DNA of 29,778 bases from BJGO01 sp039810885 (GTDB lineage Bacteria; Bacteroidota; Bacteroidia; Chitinophagales; UBA10324). The stretch is from NCBI GenBank assembly GCA_039810885.1, contig JBDHXV010000034.1, forward strand, positions 1 through 29,778. The letters run 5' to 3'. A model generated the notes under the pieces. It was not told the origin of the DNA, searched no databases, and worked only from the letters and a program-made list of their open reading frames with translations. Positions within the stretch are counted from its first letter, which is position 1. The number at the start of each line of letters is the position of its first letter. The position numbers were made by a program, and so were the translations under genes. Of this stretch, positions 16,225-25,164 are shown in pieces.

Positions 16225-16608
16225 CTAATATGTGATGACCATATTTACAATGGATTGGTGCGGTGTGTTAATGCTTTGTATTTTATTGCCCAGCACCCCA
16301 TTTTGCACACGAACCGTATAGGATAACGAGTCCAGTTTGTAGAACATGGCGCTACCCGTTGAATCTGTTAATTTATAAAGAATAAGGTTATTGTTATCCA
16401 CAGCATCTTCAAGTGTATAATATAGAAACACCACGGAGTTTCTCAAGATAGTGTCATGCACTACTCCGGCAGTATCTAATATAGCATGGCGTACCCCTAC
16501 ACGGAGTGTTGCCGAATTATCTGCTTTAACAGATTCTCCTGACATATCCTCTTTTTGGCATGAAATAAAGGAACTGACTGCAAATAATAGAATTAAGAAC
16601 CTATTCAT
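16225..16608 (-). CDS. Surface-type lipoprotein of unknown function
   Basis: The 127-residue protein begins with a lipoprotein signal (MNRFLILLFAVSSFISC) with the lipidated Cys at residue 17. The next residues are QKED, which fit the Bacteroidota lipoprotein export signal (Lys followed by two acidic residues just after the Cys, defined in Capnocytophaga), so display on the cell surface is likely. The rest is beta-rich: RVGVRHAILDTAG, NSVVFLYYTLEDAV, NLILYKLTDSTGSAMFYKLDSLSYTVRVQNG, suggesting one small Ig- or transthyretin-like domain. I do not recognise a named family. It follows glyS after 16 bp and precedes gmk by 27 bp, so it probably shares their transcript, though no functional link is evident. 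Confidence 0.85.
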   Translation of the reverse strand: MNRFLILLFAVSSFISCQKEDMSGESVKADNSATLRVGVRHAILDTAGVVHDTILRNSVVFLYYTLEDAVDNNNLILYKLTDSTGSAMFYKLDSLSYTVRVQNGVLGNKIQSINTPHQSIVNMVITY

Positions 16609-16624
16609 AAATTGAAAACGATAG

Positions 16625-18172
16625 TTACTTCGATTGCTTCAGAAGAAGGCTTTTAAAGCCTACCCGCTCTTCTACAATGCTGTTGACCTCATTCACCGAT
16701 ATGCGTTCTTGCTTCATGCTATCGCGCTCGCGAATGGTTACGGTGTTAGCCTTTAATGTTTCATGGTCTATCGTAATACAATACGGTGTTCCTATAGAAT
16801 CTTGTCTGCGGTAACGGCGGCCAATAGAGTCTTTATCATCATAATGACAATAGAACGAATATTTTAAGTCATTCAAAATTTCGAAAGCCTTCTCGGGTAG
16901 GCCATCCTTTTTGATAAGTGGTAGCACGGCCACTTTAACTGGAGCCAATGCCGGAGGAAATTTCATTACAACTCGCTCGCTGCCATCTTCAAGCTTTTCA
17001 TTTTGATATGCATAACTCATAATAGCCAGTACCATACGATCTAATCCAATAGATGTCTCAATCACATACGGGGTATAGCTTTCATTGAGATCCGTATCAA
17101 AGAATGATTGCTTTTTACCCGAATGTTTTTCATGTTGTGATAAGTCAAAATCGCTACGGCTATGAATTCCTTCCAATTCCTTAAATCCAAACGGAAACTT
17201 AAATTCTATATCGCAGGCTGCTTTTGCGTAGTGTGCTAATTTCAAATGGTCATGAAATCGATAGTGTGATTCTGGTAGGTTCAGCGCCCTATGCCATTGC
17301 ATACGTTTTTCTTTCCAATAGGCATACCACGTATCTTCTGAGCCCGGCCGAATAAAAAACTGCATCTCCATCTGCTCAAACTCTCGCATGCGAAAGATGA
17401 ACTGACGTGCAACAATTTCATTGCGAAATGCTTTGCCTACTTGTGCTATACCAAAAGGCACTTTCATTCGTGAAGTTTTCTGCACGTTAAGAAAGTTTAC
17501 AAAAATACCTTGTGCTGTTTCGGGACGCAGGTAGATAGTATTCGCCTCGTCACTAACAGAGCCTATCTGCGTATTAAACATGAGATTAAACTGACGCACA
17601 TCCGTCCAGTTGCGCGTACCGCTGATTGGACAAACAATATCGAGGTCAAGTATGATTTGTTTTACTTCTGCCAAATCATTCTCTTCCAATGCCTTTTTAA
17701 ATCGCACATTATACTCGTCAATCTTCTTCTGATACTCCAGTGCTCGCGGGTTTGTGCTGCGGAACATTTGCTCATTAAAGTTTTCAAATCGCTTTGCTGC
17801 TTTCTCAACTTCTTTATCAATCTTGGCTTCAATCTTTGCAAGTGCTTCTTCTATTAGCACATCAGCACGATAGCGTTTTTTTGAGTCTTTATTATCAACT
17901 AAGGGATCATTGAACGCATCCACATGCCCGCTGGCTTTCCATGTAGTTGGGTGCATAAATATTGCAGCATCGATTCCTACAATGTTATCGTGCATTTGAA
18001 CCATGCTCTTCCACCAATATTCTCTAATATTCTTTTTCAACTCGGAGCCATAAGGGCCGTAATCATAGACAGCACTTAACCCGTCGTAAATTTCAGATGA
18101 TGGAAAAATGAAACCGTATTCCTTGGCGTGTGAAACGATATCCTTAAATAAATCTTGCGGCTGATTGCTCAT
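16625..18172 (-). CDS. glyS: Glycine--tRNA ligase, alpha2 type
   Basis: This class II synthetase charges tRNA-Gly. The 515-residue chain is the homodimeric (archaeal/eukaryote-like) form rather than the alpha2beta2 form of E. coli. The N-terminus reads EYGFIFPSSEIYDGLSAVYD then YGPYGSELKKNIREYWW, followed by an inserted helical region (about 110-165). Class II motif 2 is GKAFRNEIVARQFIFRMREF with EQMEMQFFI, motif 3 is TSIGLDRMVLAIM, and the anticodon-binding domain starts with PPALAPVKVAVLPL. ATG at 18172 is chosen over the frame's upstream ATG at 18217: the 15 extra residues are unlike the family and lie over a perfect -7 box. It is divergent from the penicillin-acylase gene and probably heads the glyS-lipoprotein-gmk group. 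Confidence 0.96.
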   Translation of the reverse strand: MSNQPQDLFKDIVSHAKEYGFIFPSSEIYDGLSAVYDYGPYGSELKKNIREYWWKSMVQMHDNIVGIDAAIFMHPTTWKASGHVDAFNDPLVDNKDSKKRYRADVLIEEALAKIEAKIDKEVEKAAKRFENFNEQMFRSTNPRALEYQKKIDEYNVRFKKALEENDLAEVKQIILDLDIVCPISGTRNWTDVRQFNLMFNTQIGSVSDEANTIYLRPETAQGIFVNFLNVQKTSRMKVPFGIAQVGKAFRNEIVARQFIFRMREFEQMEMQFFIRPGSEDTWYAYWKEKRMQWHRALNLPESHYRFHDHLKLAHYAKAACDIEFKFPFGFKELEGIHSRSDFDLSQHEKHSGKKQSFFDTDLNESYTPYVIETSIGLDRMVLAIMSYAYQNEKLEDGSERVVMKFPPALAPVKVAVLPLIKKDGLPEKAFEILNDLKYSFYCHYDDKDSIGRRYRRQDSIGTPYCITIDHETLKANTVTIRERDSMKQERISVNEVNSIVEERVGFKSLLLKQSK

Positions 18173-18179
18173 AGGTTGG

Positions 18180-18187
18180 CAAAGGTA
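18180..18187 (-). promoter_or_regulatory. Probable -7 promoter element of glyS
   Basis: On the minus strand TACCTTTG is a perfect TAnnTTTG match, 7 bp before the glyS ATG at 18172, so the leader would be very short. A candidate for the opposite direction (TATTTTCG, 18248-18255, one mismatch) lies just before the divergent acylase ATG. Confidence 0.5.
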
Positions 18188-18259
18188 GTGGAAGAAGCAT
18201 TTTCTTGTTGGTTGCATATTCCATGTTCCAAACTCTTTGTTCGTGCTTATTTTCGTTTT

Positions 18260-20662
18260 ATGTTAAAATGGACTACACGTATCGGGCTTAGCATTATAGC
18301 TCTCTTTTGTCTAATCCTGCTCGGATTATATTTTTATTCTCAAACACTTAAACCACAGTATAACGGCACTATAACTTTAAAGGGGTTAACCCATCCGGTA
18401 ACCGTATATTTTGACAATTATGCCATTCCTCATATATACGCTCAAGATGAGCCTGATGCCTATTATGCATTGGGGTACGTGCACGCACAAGAGCGATTAT
18501 TTCAAATGGAGTTGCTTCGCCGTGTTTCTGCGGGTCGACTGAGCGACATTTTAGGTAAAGATTTTATAGATATTGATAAATTTTTTCGTGCAATAGGGTT
18601 AAAACAAAATGCTCTTGAATCTGCATCTGCATATTTAACTGATAGTACTCAAGGCTATTACAAGGCAGCAAACGCTTATATACATGGCATCAATGCCTAT
18701 ATGGATAATGGTAAAACTCCTGTAGAGTTTACACTTATTGGTATTCCAAAAGAGCATTTTAAGTTGAGTGATTTGTACCTCGTGAGCGGGTATATGAGTT
18801 TCAGCTTTGCTGTTGCATTCAAAACCGATCCTTTATGCGAAAAGATGCATCGGCTCGGCAGTCAATATTTACAAGATTTGGCCGCTCATTATATTCCGGG
18901 AAGCGAAAAAATCCCTACATCAAATCATGCGTTTACAAAAGCCTCCATTAACTCTGCTCTCTCAATTGCAGATATTTTGAGGATATTGCCTGTTGCTCCT
19001 TTTGTTGGCAGTAACTCATTTGTGGCGGCACCCTCTCGAACGGAAAGCGGAAAAGTACTTTTTGCAAACGATACTCACATTGCTTACTCGCAGCCCTCTG
19101 TTTGGTATGAAGCGCATCTGGAATATCCGGGGCAGTCTTTTTATGGAAATTTTTTAGCGGGATTTCCCTTTGCAGCCATCGGTCATAACAGGCAGATATC
19201 CTGGGGGCTTACGATGTTCGAAAATGATGATATTGATTTCTATAAAGAACAATTAAATCCAAATAACAATAAAGAATATAAATTCAAAGATGAATGGATA
19301 CCATTCACAGCAGTACGTGAAACCATCAAAGTGAAAAAAAGTGATGAAATCGTTTTTGAAGTAAAATTCACTCGTCACGGGCCGGTGATGAATGAAGTGC
19401 TGAAAGATATTAGTGATATGGAACAGGAGCCGGTGAGTATGTTTTGGGTGCATACTAAGTTCCCGAGCACTTTGCTAAACATAACTTACGAGTTAGCGCA
19501 TGCGCATGACATACAAGAAACAGAGCTTGCCGTATCTGCAATTATATCTCCGGGGTTAAATGTAATGTATGGCGATGCTGATGGGAATATTGCTTGGTGG
19601 GCTGCCGCGAAGTTGATGAAACGTCCATCACACGTTAACCCCGTTCTATTTCTTAATGGCAGTAGTGGGGAAGATGAGATTCTTGGTTATTATGATTTTA
19701 AAGAAAACCCCCATAATGTGAATCCCGTAAGCGGATTCATCTATTCTGCCAATAATCAACCTGATACGATGCAGGGCATTCTGTTTCCCGGATATTATGC
19801 CCCCGATGATAGAGCCAGACGCATTGTACAATTTGCAACGAAAGAAAAATTTTCTATTAATGATTTTATGGAGTGGCAGGACGATATTACTAATACGGTT
19901 CAAGCGGAGAATGCGAAGTTGCTCTGTAACATCATTCAAGGCCAAAACAGCTTAGGAACTGATCAAGTGACAGTCCAAGCCTTGCACATTATTCAAAACT
20001 GGAGTGGCTCTCACGAAGTGGATGATGTGGCCCCTACGATTTATTATAAGTGGTTGTATCACGTCCTATGCCTGGCAATGCAGGACGAGTTAGGTGAAGA
20101 TGCTTTCAATACTTTTCTTCAAACACCTCTTATGAAAAATTCGATTCATAAATTATTATCCAATGAAAATGCTGTTTGGTGGGATGATGTTCACAGCGGA
20201 GGGAAGAAACTTCGGGCACTCTTGTGCACTCAGGCATTCAACACAACGCTTAAAGAGTTAAAACAGCAATTTGGAAGTAATGTAAGTGATTGGCAATGGG
20301 GGCGTGCGCATACTTTAGTACACGTTAATGCTTTAGGAAAGAAAAAGCCGCTCAATTATTTTTTTAATGTGGGCCCTATGCCGGCACCGGGCGGAATGGA
20401 AACGCTGAACAGCAGCGGCTTTGTACTCAATTCTACCGGGAAGTATCCTGCAACCTACGGCCCTGCATTGCGCATTTTGTTAGATTTTAATGATATTGAA
20501 AACTCTTTGAGTATTAATCCTACAGGGCAAAGCGGTGTATTTTCTTCACCACATTATGACGATCAGGCTTTACTTTATATTAACTGTAAATACCGTAAGC
20601 AAATGATGAATAAAGAAGAGATTGAGCAGACGTGTAAAAACAAATTAGTGTTGACTCCATAA
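18260..20662 (+). CDS. Penicillin acylase family protein (Ntn hydrolase)
   Basis: The 800-residue precursor belongs to the penicillin/aculeacin/AHL acylase family, which hydrolyse amide bonds and cleave themselves into two chains. A membrane or signal segment (IGLSIIALFCLILLGLYFYS) is followed by the alpha-chain motifs GYVHAQERLFQMELLRR and GRLSDILG. The autocleavage point is FVGSNSFV: Gly250 precedes Ser251, which becomes the N-terminal nucleophile of the beta chain. GHNRQISWGLT, YGDADGNIAWWAA, FTRHGPVMNE and the C-terminal NPTGQSGVFSSPHYDDQ are further family signatures. ATG at 18260 is chosen; the frame is open to a TTG at 18155 that would overlap glyS. Substrate (beta-lactam side chain, homoserine lactone or another amide) cannot be told from the sequence. 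Periplasmic action is expected. Confidence 0.92.
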   Translation: MLKWTTRIGLSIIALFCLILLGLYFYSQTLKPQYNGTITLKGLTHPVTVYFDNYAIPHIYAQDEPDAYYALGYVHAQERLFQMELLRRVSAGRLSDILGKDFIDIDKFFRAIGLKQNALESASAYLTDSTQGYYKAANAYIHGINAYMDNGKTPVEFTLIGIPKEHFKLSDLYLVSGYMSFSFAVAFKTDPLCEKMHRLGSQYLQDLAAHYIPGSEKIPTSNHAFTKASINSALSIADILRILPVAPFVGSNSFVAAPSRTESGKVLFANDTHIAYSQPSVWYEAHLEYPGQSFYGNFLAGFPFAAIGHNRQISWGLTMFENDDIDFYKEQLNPNNNKEYKFKDEWIPFTAVRETIKVKKSDEIVFEVKFTRHGPVMNEVLKDISDMEQEPVSMFWVHTKFPSTLLNITYELAHAHDIQETELAVSAIISPGLNVMYGDADGNIAWWAAAKLMKRPSHVNPVLFLNGSSGEDEILGYYDFKENPHNVNPVSGFIYSANNQPDTMQGILFPGYYAPDDRARRIVQFATKEKFSINDFMEWQDDITNTVQAENAKLLCNIIQGQNSLGTDQVTVQALHIIQNWSGSHEVDDVAPTIYYKWLYHVLCLAMQDELGEDAFNTFLQTPLMKNSIHKLLSNENAVWWDDVHSGGKKLRALLCTQAFNTTLKELKQQFGSNVSDWQWGRAHTLVHVNALGKKKPLNYFFNVGPMPAPGGMETLNSSGFVLNSTGKYPATYGPALRILLDFNDIENSLSINPTGQSGVFSSPHYDDQALLYINCKYRKQMMNKEEIEQTCKNKLVLTP

Positions 20663-20686
20663 TCCGATACGCTTCATGAGATTGCG

Positions 20687-21427
20687 TTACTCTTTATTTT
20701 GAACATATTGAACTTGTTCCCGAGTTAGTAAACGGAGTCCTTTATATCTCATAATAATTTGAGCAACCGTTAGCACATCACGTTCGCAATACGAAACAAT
20801 TCGCTGCAAATTATTTTCATTCCAATAAACATGAGCTACCTCACTTCCGTCAATATCATTTTTAGGAGATTCTATATTAAGAATACGAGAGAGGAGGCGT
20901 AAAGAGGTGAAGTGCTTATAGTCTCCAAACCTCCAGAGAAGCATCGTATCAATATGATTTATTTCATAAGGCTTTCTTCCACTGATATCGAGTAATGCGG
21001 GTAATTTTAATTGATGAATAATTATTCGCCGACAGAGATACGGCACGTCAAACTCTCTGACATTATGCCCAGCAAAAAAGTATTTACTCGAATCTTTGTA
21101 ATATTTGTTAAGTAGAGCGGCGAAGTCACGAAGCAATTCTTTTTCATCATGCCCGTAAAAACTTTTTATACGAAATCTGTAATCGGGATTTCGTTTCTCT
21201 TTAAATAATATGCCGACGCTGATGCAAATTATTTTTCCAAACTCTGCGAAGATACCGGCGTGATTGAAATATTTTTCATCTTCAGTTTCTCCGACAACAT
21301 GCAATCGCTCAGACTTTTTTAAATACAGGCTTCGCATTTCATCATCTAATTCGGTTATACTTGAAAAACAGGGTACCGTTTCAATATCTATATATAATAG
21401 GGACTCAGGTTTAATCGTGTCGAGCAT
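20687..21427 (-). CDS. DEDDy-type 3'-5' exonuclease (PolB exonuclease-like)
   Basis: The 246-residue protein looks like the stand-alone 3'-5' exonuclease related to the proofreading domain of family B DNA polymerases (DNA_pol_B_exo2 type). Three metal-binding motifs are present: ExoI LLYIDIETV (Asp14, Glu16), ExoII AGHNVREFDVPYL (Asp127) and ExoIII VSYCERDVLTV, where Tyr213 and Asp217 give the Y-x3-D form of the DEDDy class. In between, NHIDTMLLWRFGDYKHFTSL is typical of the family. No polymerase domain follows, so its role is probably in nucleic-acid repair or turnover. It converges on the acylase gene with 24 bp between stop codons. Confidence 0.88.
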   Translation of the reverse strand: MLDTIKPESLLYIDIETVPCFSSITELDDEMRSLYLKKSERLHVVGETEDEKYFNHAGIFAEFGKIICISVGILFKEKRNPDYRFRIKSFYGHDEKELLRDFAALLNKYYKDSSKYFFAGHNVREFDVPYLCRRIIIHQLKLPALLDISGRKPYEINHIDTMLLWRFGDYKHFTSLRLLSRILNIESPKNDIDGSEVAHVYWNENNLQRIVSYCERDVLTVAQIIMRYKGLRLLTREQVQYVQNKE

Positions 21428-21598
21428 AGATGTGGCTCTTTACAGGCAAGTTATAAGAAATAAGTGATCTGTGCAACATTTTGCAAAAAGCAGAAGAATA
21501 CTTATTTTCTTACTTACACTAATTGATCAAGTGTTAACTAATACAGATACTGTTATCCTAATTGACTTCCGGCAAGCATATCATTTTCTATAAGGAAG
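21428..21598. other. Intergenic region between exonuclease gene and tRNA-Pro
   Basis: No gene is seen in these 171 bp. They contain an inverted repeat ACACT (21516-21520) / AGTGT (21530-21534) around a TTGATCAA palindrome, and a repeat GACTTCC (21564-21570) / GGAAGTC (21594-21600) whose right arm overlaps the last two bases of the tRNA. Neither is followed by a T-run in the tRNA direction, so no terminator is called. Confidence 0.3.
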
Positions 21599-21671
21599 TC
21601 GGGATGACTGGACTCGAACCAGCGGCCTCTTCGTCCCGAACGAAGCACGCTACCAACTGCGCTACATCCCG
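21599..21671 (-). tRNA. tRNA-Pro (anticodon CGG)
   Basis: The minus strand folds into a complete 73-nt cloverleaf: acceptor stem CGGGATG/CATCCCG, D-arm GCGC-AGTTGGTA-GCGT, anticodon stem CTTCG/CGAAG with loop TTCGGGA, a 5-nt variable region, and T-arm GCTGG-TTCGAGT-CCAGT. The anticodon CGG reads the proline codon CCG. The discriminator base is A and the 3' CCA is not encoded (CTT follows), so a CCA-adding enzyme is needed. A consensus promoter lies 12 bp upstream. Confidence 0.96.
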
Positions 21672-21683
21672 ATATTTGAAACA

Positions 21684-21714
21684 CAAAATTAATTGAACCA
21701 GAAAGATTCACAAA
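21684..21714 (-). promoter_or_regulatory. Promoter of tRNA-Pro (-33/-7)
   Basis: On the minus strand TTTG (21714-21711), a 19-nt spacer and TAATTTTG (21691-21684) form a full Bacteroidota promoter. It begins at the base immediately after the icmF stop codon. The expected start point leaves only a few bases of 5' leader on the tRNA. Confidence 0.8.
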
Positions 21715-24700
21715 CTACATATTTCGGCGGTACTGCCCCCCTACTTCAAATAAGGCATTCGCAATCTGCCCGATGGAACAATACTTCGCAACCTCCATCA
21801 TTGTGTCGAACATATTTTTATTCTGTATTGCCGTTTGTTGCAATGATTTCAACAATGAAGTGCTTTGTTCATGATTTGCCCGGTTTAATTCCCGCAACAT
21901 TGAAATTTGATATTCTTTTTCTTCTTTGGTTGCACGTATCACTTCTTTGGGCAAAATAGTGGGAGACCCTTTGCTGCTAAGAAATGTATTCACTCCGATA
22001 ATGGGGTATTCTCCGGTGTGCTTTAAATGTTCGTAGTATAGGCTTTCTTCCTGAATTTTTCCCCGTTGGTACATTGTTTCCATAGCTCCCAGAACACCGC
22101 CGCGTTCTGTAATTCGATCAAATTCTATCAGCACGGCCTCCTCTACCAAATTTGTTAATTCATGGATAATAAATGACCCTTGTAAAGGGTTTTCATTTTT
22201 TGCCAACCCTAATTCGCGATTGATAATTAATTGTATAGCCATTGCTCTTCGCACGCTTTCTTCAGTAGGCGTAGTTATGGCTTCATCATAAGCATTGGTG
22301 TGCAACGAGTTGCAATTATCATAAATAGCATATAGTGCTTGCAGTGTAGTTCGTATATCATTAAAATCAATTTCCTGTGCATGCAAGCTTCGCCCACTGG
22401 TTTGAATATGGTACTTCAGCATCTGCGAACGCTCATTTGCCCCATACTTATGTTTCATGGCTTTGGCCCAGATGCGCCGTGCTACTCGTCCAATTACAGC
22501 ATACTCCGGATCTATTCCGTTTGAAAAGAAGAAAGAAAGGTTAGGCGCAAAATCATCAATTTGCATGCCGCGGCTGAGATAATATTCTACATAAGTAAAC
22601 CCATTCGCTAACGTAAAGGCCAATTGTGTTATAGGATTAGCCCCCGCTTCTGCAATATGATAGCCGCTTATCGAAACCGAATAAAAGTTTCTGACATTGT
22701 TTTTTATAAAATATTCTTGCACATCTCCCATCAGCCGTAAAGCGAACTCAGTTGAAAAGATACATGTGTTCTGTGCCTGATCTTCTTTTAGAATATCTGC
22801 CTGCACCGTACCGCGCACCGCGCTTAGCGTATGTACTTTTATTTTTTCGTAAACCTCTTTATCTAGAACTTGATCGCCGGTAACCCCAAGCAACATCAAC
22901 CCAAGCCCATCATTTCCCTGTGGAAGCTCGCCTTGATACGAAGGTCGCTTAATAGCTTTCTTCTTATAGATTTCATCAATCTTCGCTTTCACCATATCTG
23001 TCAATCCGTGTTGTTGAATGTATAATTCACATTGTTGATCAATAGCAGCATTCATAAAGAATGCTGTAAGCATCGCAGCCGGGCCGTTGATGGTCATGCT
23101 TACCGAAGTCTTTGAATCAGCAAGATTAAATCCACTGTATAATTTTTTTGCATCATCAAGGCAACAGATACTGACTCCGCTGTTTCCTATTTTCCCATAA
23201 ATGTCGGGGCGTTGATTGGGATCGTTTCCATATAAGGTTACCGAGTCGAAGGCCGTGGATAAGCGCTTTGCGGGCATACCGAGCGATACATAGTGAAAGC
23301 GTTTGTTTGTACGCTCAGGGCCTCCCTCGCCCGCAAACATTCGGGTAGGATCTTCTCCTTCGCGCTTAAATGGAAACACCCCTGCCGTGTAGGGAAATTC
23401 TCCGGGAAAATTTTCTTGTAATACCCAGCGAATAATCTCTCCCCAATTTTCATAGTCGGGTGTAGCTACCTTTGGAATGCGGGTTTTAGCAAGAGATACG
23501 GTATATGGAATTACTTTAATATCCTTATTGCGTACCTGATATATAAATTCATCTGCATGGTACCGAGCACATGTTTGTTTCCAATCTGCAAGTATTTTTT
23601 TGAGTGGACCAAATAATTTTATCTCCTGCTCCGCATACATTTGCTGCAGTTCTTTGCGGATACGGTCTTTGTCTGCTAATGAACTTTTATCCAGCTTGGA
23701 AATAGTGTAATGAATACTGAACAGCGAGGTAGCAATTTCTGCTTGTTCATTTACCCAAGTATCATAACGGCGGTTATTTTCTGATATCTCACTTAGATAA
23801 CGTGTGCGGGCCGGTGGAATAATATATATCTTCTCACTCATCTCTGCTGTAATTGCAAAATGAGATACAAATCCGGCATTTGCTTTCTCATTTAGTGTTT
23901 GAATAACCGCTTTATAAAGCCGGTTCATGCCCGGGTCATTAAACTGCGAGGCAATAGTGCCAAAAACAGGCAAACTTTCGTCTGCCGCATTATACTGTTG
24001 ATGATTTCGTTTGTATTGCTTTTTCACATCACGCAGAGCATCTATGGCTCCACGCTTATCAAACTTGTTGAGTGCTATGATGTCGGCAAAGTCCAGCATA
24101 TCAATTTTTTCTAATTGTGAAGCAGCGCCGTATTCGGGTGTCATAACATAGAGGCTCGTATCACTGTGCTCAACTATTTCGGTATCGCTTTGTCCAATAC
24201 CGGAAGTTTCTAAAATGATTAAATCAAACTGTGCAGCTTGTGCAATTTCAACAGCATCTTTTACATAGCGGCTTACCGCAAGGTTTGATTGTCGTGTTGC
24301 AAGAGAACGCATGTACACTCGTTCGTTATTTATGCTATTCATTCGAATGCGGTCTCCAAGTAAAGCCCCTCCGGTCTTACGTTTTGAGGGGTCAACGGAT
24401 AGAATGGCAATTGTTTTGTCTTTAAAATCAAGCAAGAACCTGCGCACCAGCTCGTCAACCAAAGATGATTTTCCCGCACCACCTGTGCCTGTAATTCCCA
24501 GTACAGGGGTTTTCTTTGTTTTCTTATCTGTTGTATTTAAAAAAGGCTTAATAAAATTAAATTCCTCCTCATAATTCTCCGCACAGGATATTAATCCGGC
24601 AATAATGCGAGGATTCTTTTTCTTCAAGCCTTGTTGTAAGGTATCTCTGCTAATAGTAGCTGTTTGTTGATCTGCTTCGTTCCAATCTTCTTCTTTAATG

Positions 24701-25164
24701 GGTAAAAAAGTTGAGGGATGTCCGGTAGGAAAATCTGCTTTTTGCAACAGATCATTAACCATGCCCATGAGTCCCATAGCACGTCCGTCATCGGGGTGAT
24801 AGAGGCGGGTAATTCCGTACTCTTGAAGCTCTTTAATCTCTTCCGGTAGAATGGTGCCACCACCTCCACCGAAAATCTTTATGTGTGAGCAGCCTTCCTT
24901 TTTGAGCAAATCGTACATGTATTTAAAGTACTCCGTGTGCCCACCCTGGTAGCTTGTCATGGCTATAGCTTGTACATCTTCTTGAATAGCGCAGTTGACA
25001 ACTTCCTGAACACTGCGGTCGTGACCAAGGTGGATCACCTCGACACCGGAAGATTGTATGATACGGCGCATAATATTTATAGCAGCATCGTGCCCATCGA
25101 ATAATGAAGCAGCCGTAACTATTCTAATCTTATTTTTCGGTTGATAAGGCAATGGTTCTTTCAT
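21715..25164 (-). CDS. icmF: Fused isobutyryl-CoA mutase IcmF
   Basis: IcmF is an adenosylcobalamin enzyme interconverting isobutyryl-CoA and butyryl-CoA, with its G-protein chaperone built in. Domain order in the 1149 residues: B12-binding domain (1-150) with LFDGHDAAIN, where His25 is the lower cobalt ligand and Ala stands where most B12 proteins have the final Gly; MeaI-type GTPase (about 185-460) with P-loop GTGGAGKS (226-233), DPSKRKTGGALLGDRIRMN and NKFD (366-369); then the mutase barrel to the C-terminus. Two substrate residues point to ICM rather than methylmalonyl-CoA mutase: Phe610 in RMFAGEG (Tyr in MCM) and Gln798 in QAQNTCIF (Arg in MCM). The full length and order fit IcmF. Role: branched-chain or fatty acyl-CoA metabolism. 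The ATG start at 25164 is clear. Confidence 0.94.
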   Translation of the reverse strand: MKEPLPYQPKNKIRIVTAASLFDGHDAAINIMRRIIQSSGVEVIHLGHDRSVQEVVNCAIQEDVQAIAMTSYQGGHTEYFKYMYDLLKKEGCSHIKIFGGGGGTILPEEIKELQEYGITRLYHPDDGRAMGLMGMVNDLLQKADFPTGHPSTFLPIKEEDWNEADQQTATISRDTLQQGLKKKNPRIIAGLISCAENYEEEFNFIKPFLNTTDKKTKKTPVLGITGTGGAGKSSLVDELVRRFLLDFKDKTIAILSVDPSKRKTGGALLGDRIRMNSINNERVYMRSLATRQSNLAVSRYVKDAVEIAQAAQFDLIILETSGIGQSDTEIVEHSDTSLYVMTPEYGAASQLEKIDMLDFADIIALNKFDKRGAIDALRDVKKQYKRNHQQYNAADESLPVFGTIASQFNDPGMNRLYKAVIQTLNEKANAGFVSHFAITAEMSEKIYIIPPARTRYLSEISENNRRYDTWVNEQAEIATSLFSIHYTISKLDKSSLADKDRIRKELQQMYAEQEIKLFGPLKKILADWKQTCARYHADEFIYQVRNKDIKVIPYTVSLAKTRIPKVATPDYENWGEIIRWVLQENFPGEFPYTAGVFPFKREGEDPTRMFAGEGGPERTNKRFHYVSLGMPAKRLSTAFDSVTLYGNDPNQRPDIYGKIGNSGVSICCLDDAKKLYSGFNLADSKTSVSMTINGPAAMLTAFFMNAAIDQQCELYIQQHGLTDMVKAKIDEIYKKKAIKRPSYQGELPQGNDGLGLMLLGVTGDQVLDKEVYEKIKVHTLSAVRGTVQADILKEDQAQNTCIFSTEFALRLMGDVQEYFIKNNVRNFYSVSISGYHIAEAGANPITQLAFTLANGFTYVEYYLSRGMQIDDFAPNLSFFFSNGIDPEYAVIGRVARRIWAKAMKHKYGANERSQMLKYHIQTSGRSLHAQEIDFNDIRTTLQALYAIYDNCNSLHTNAYDEAITTPTEESVRRAMAIQLIINRELGLAKNENPLQGSFIIHELTNLVEEAVLIEFDRITERGGVLGAMETMYQRGKIQEESLYYEHLKHTGEYPIIGVNTFLSSKGSPTILPKEVIRATKEEKEYQISMLRELNRANHEQSTSLLKSLQQTAIQNKNMFDTMMEVAKYCSIGQIANALFEVGGQYRRNM

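Noticed and set aside
18155..18259. Extension of the acylase frame to an upstream TTG
   Set aside because: It would overlap the glyS start and place a non-hydrophobic segment before the signal; ATG 18260 starts a normal signal sequence.
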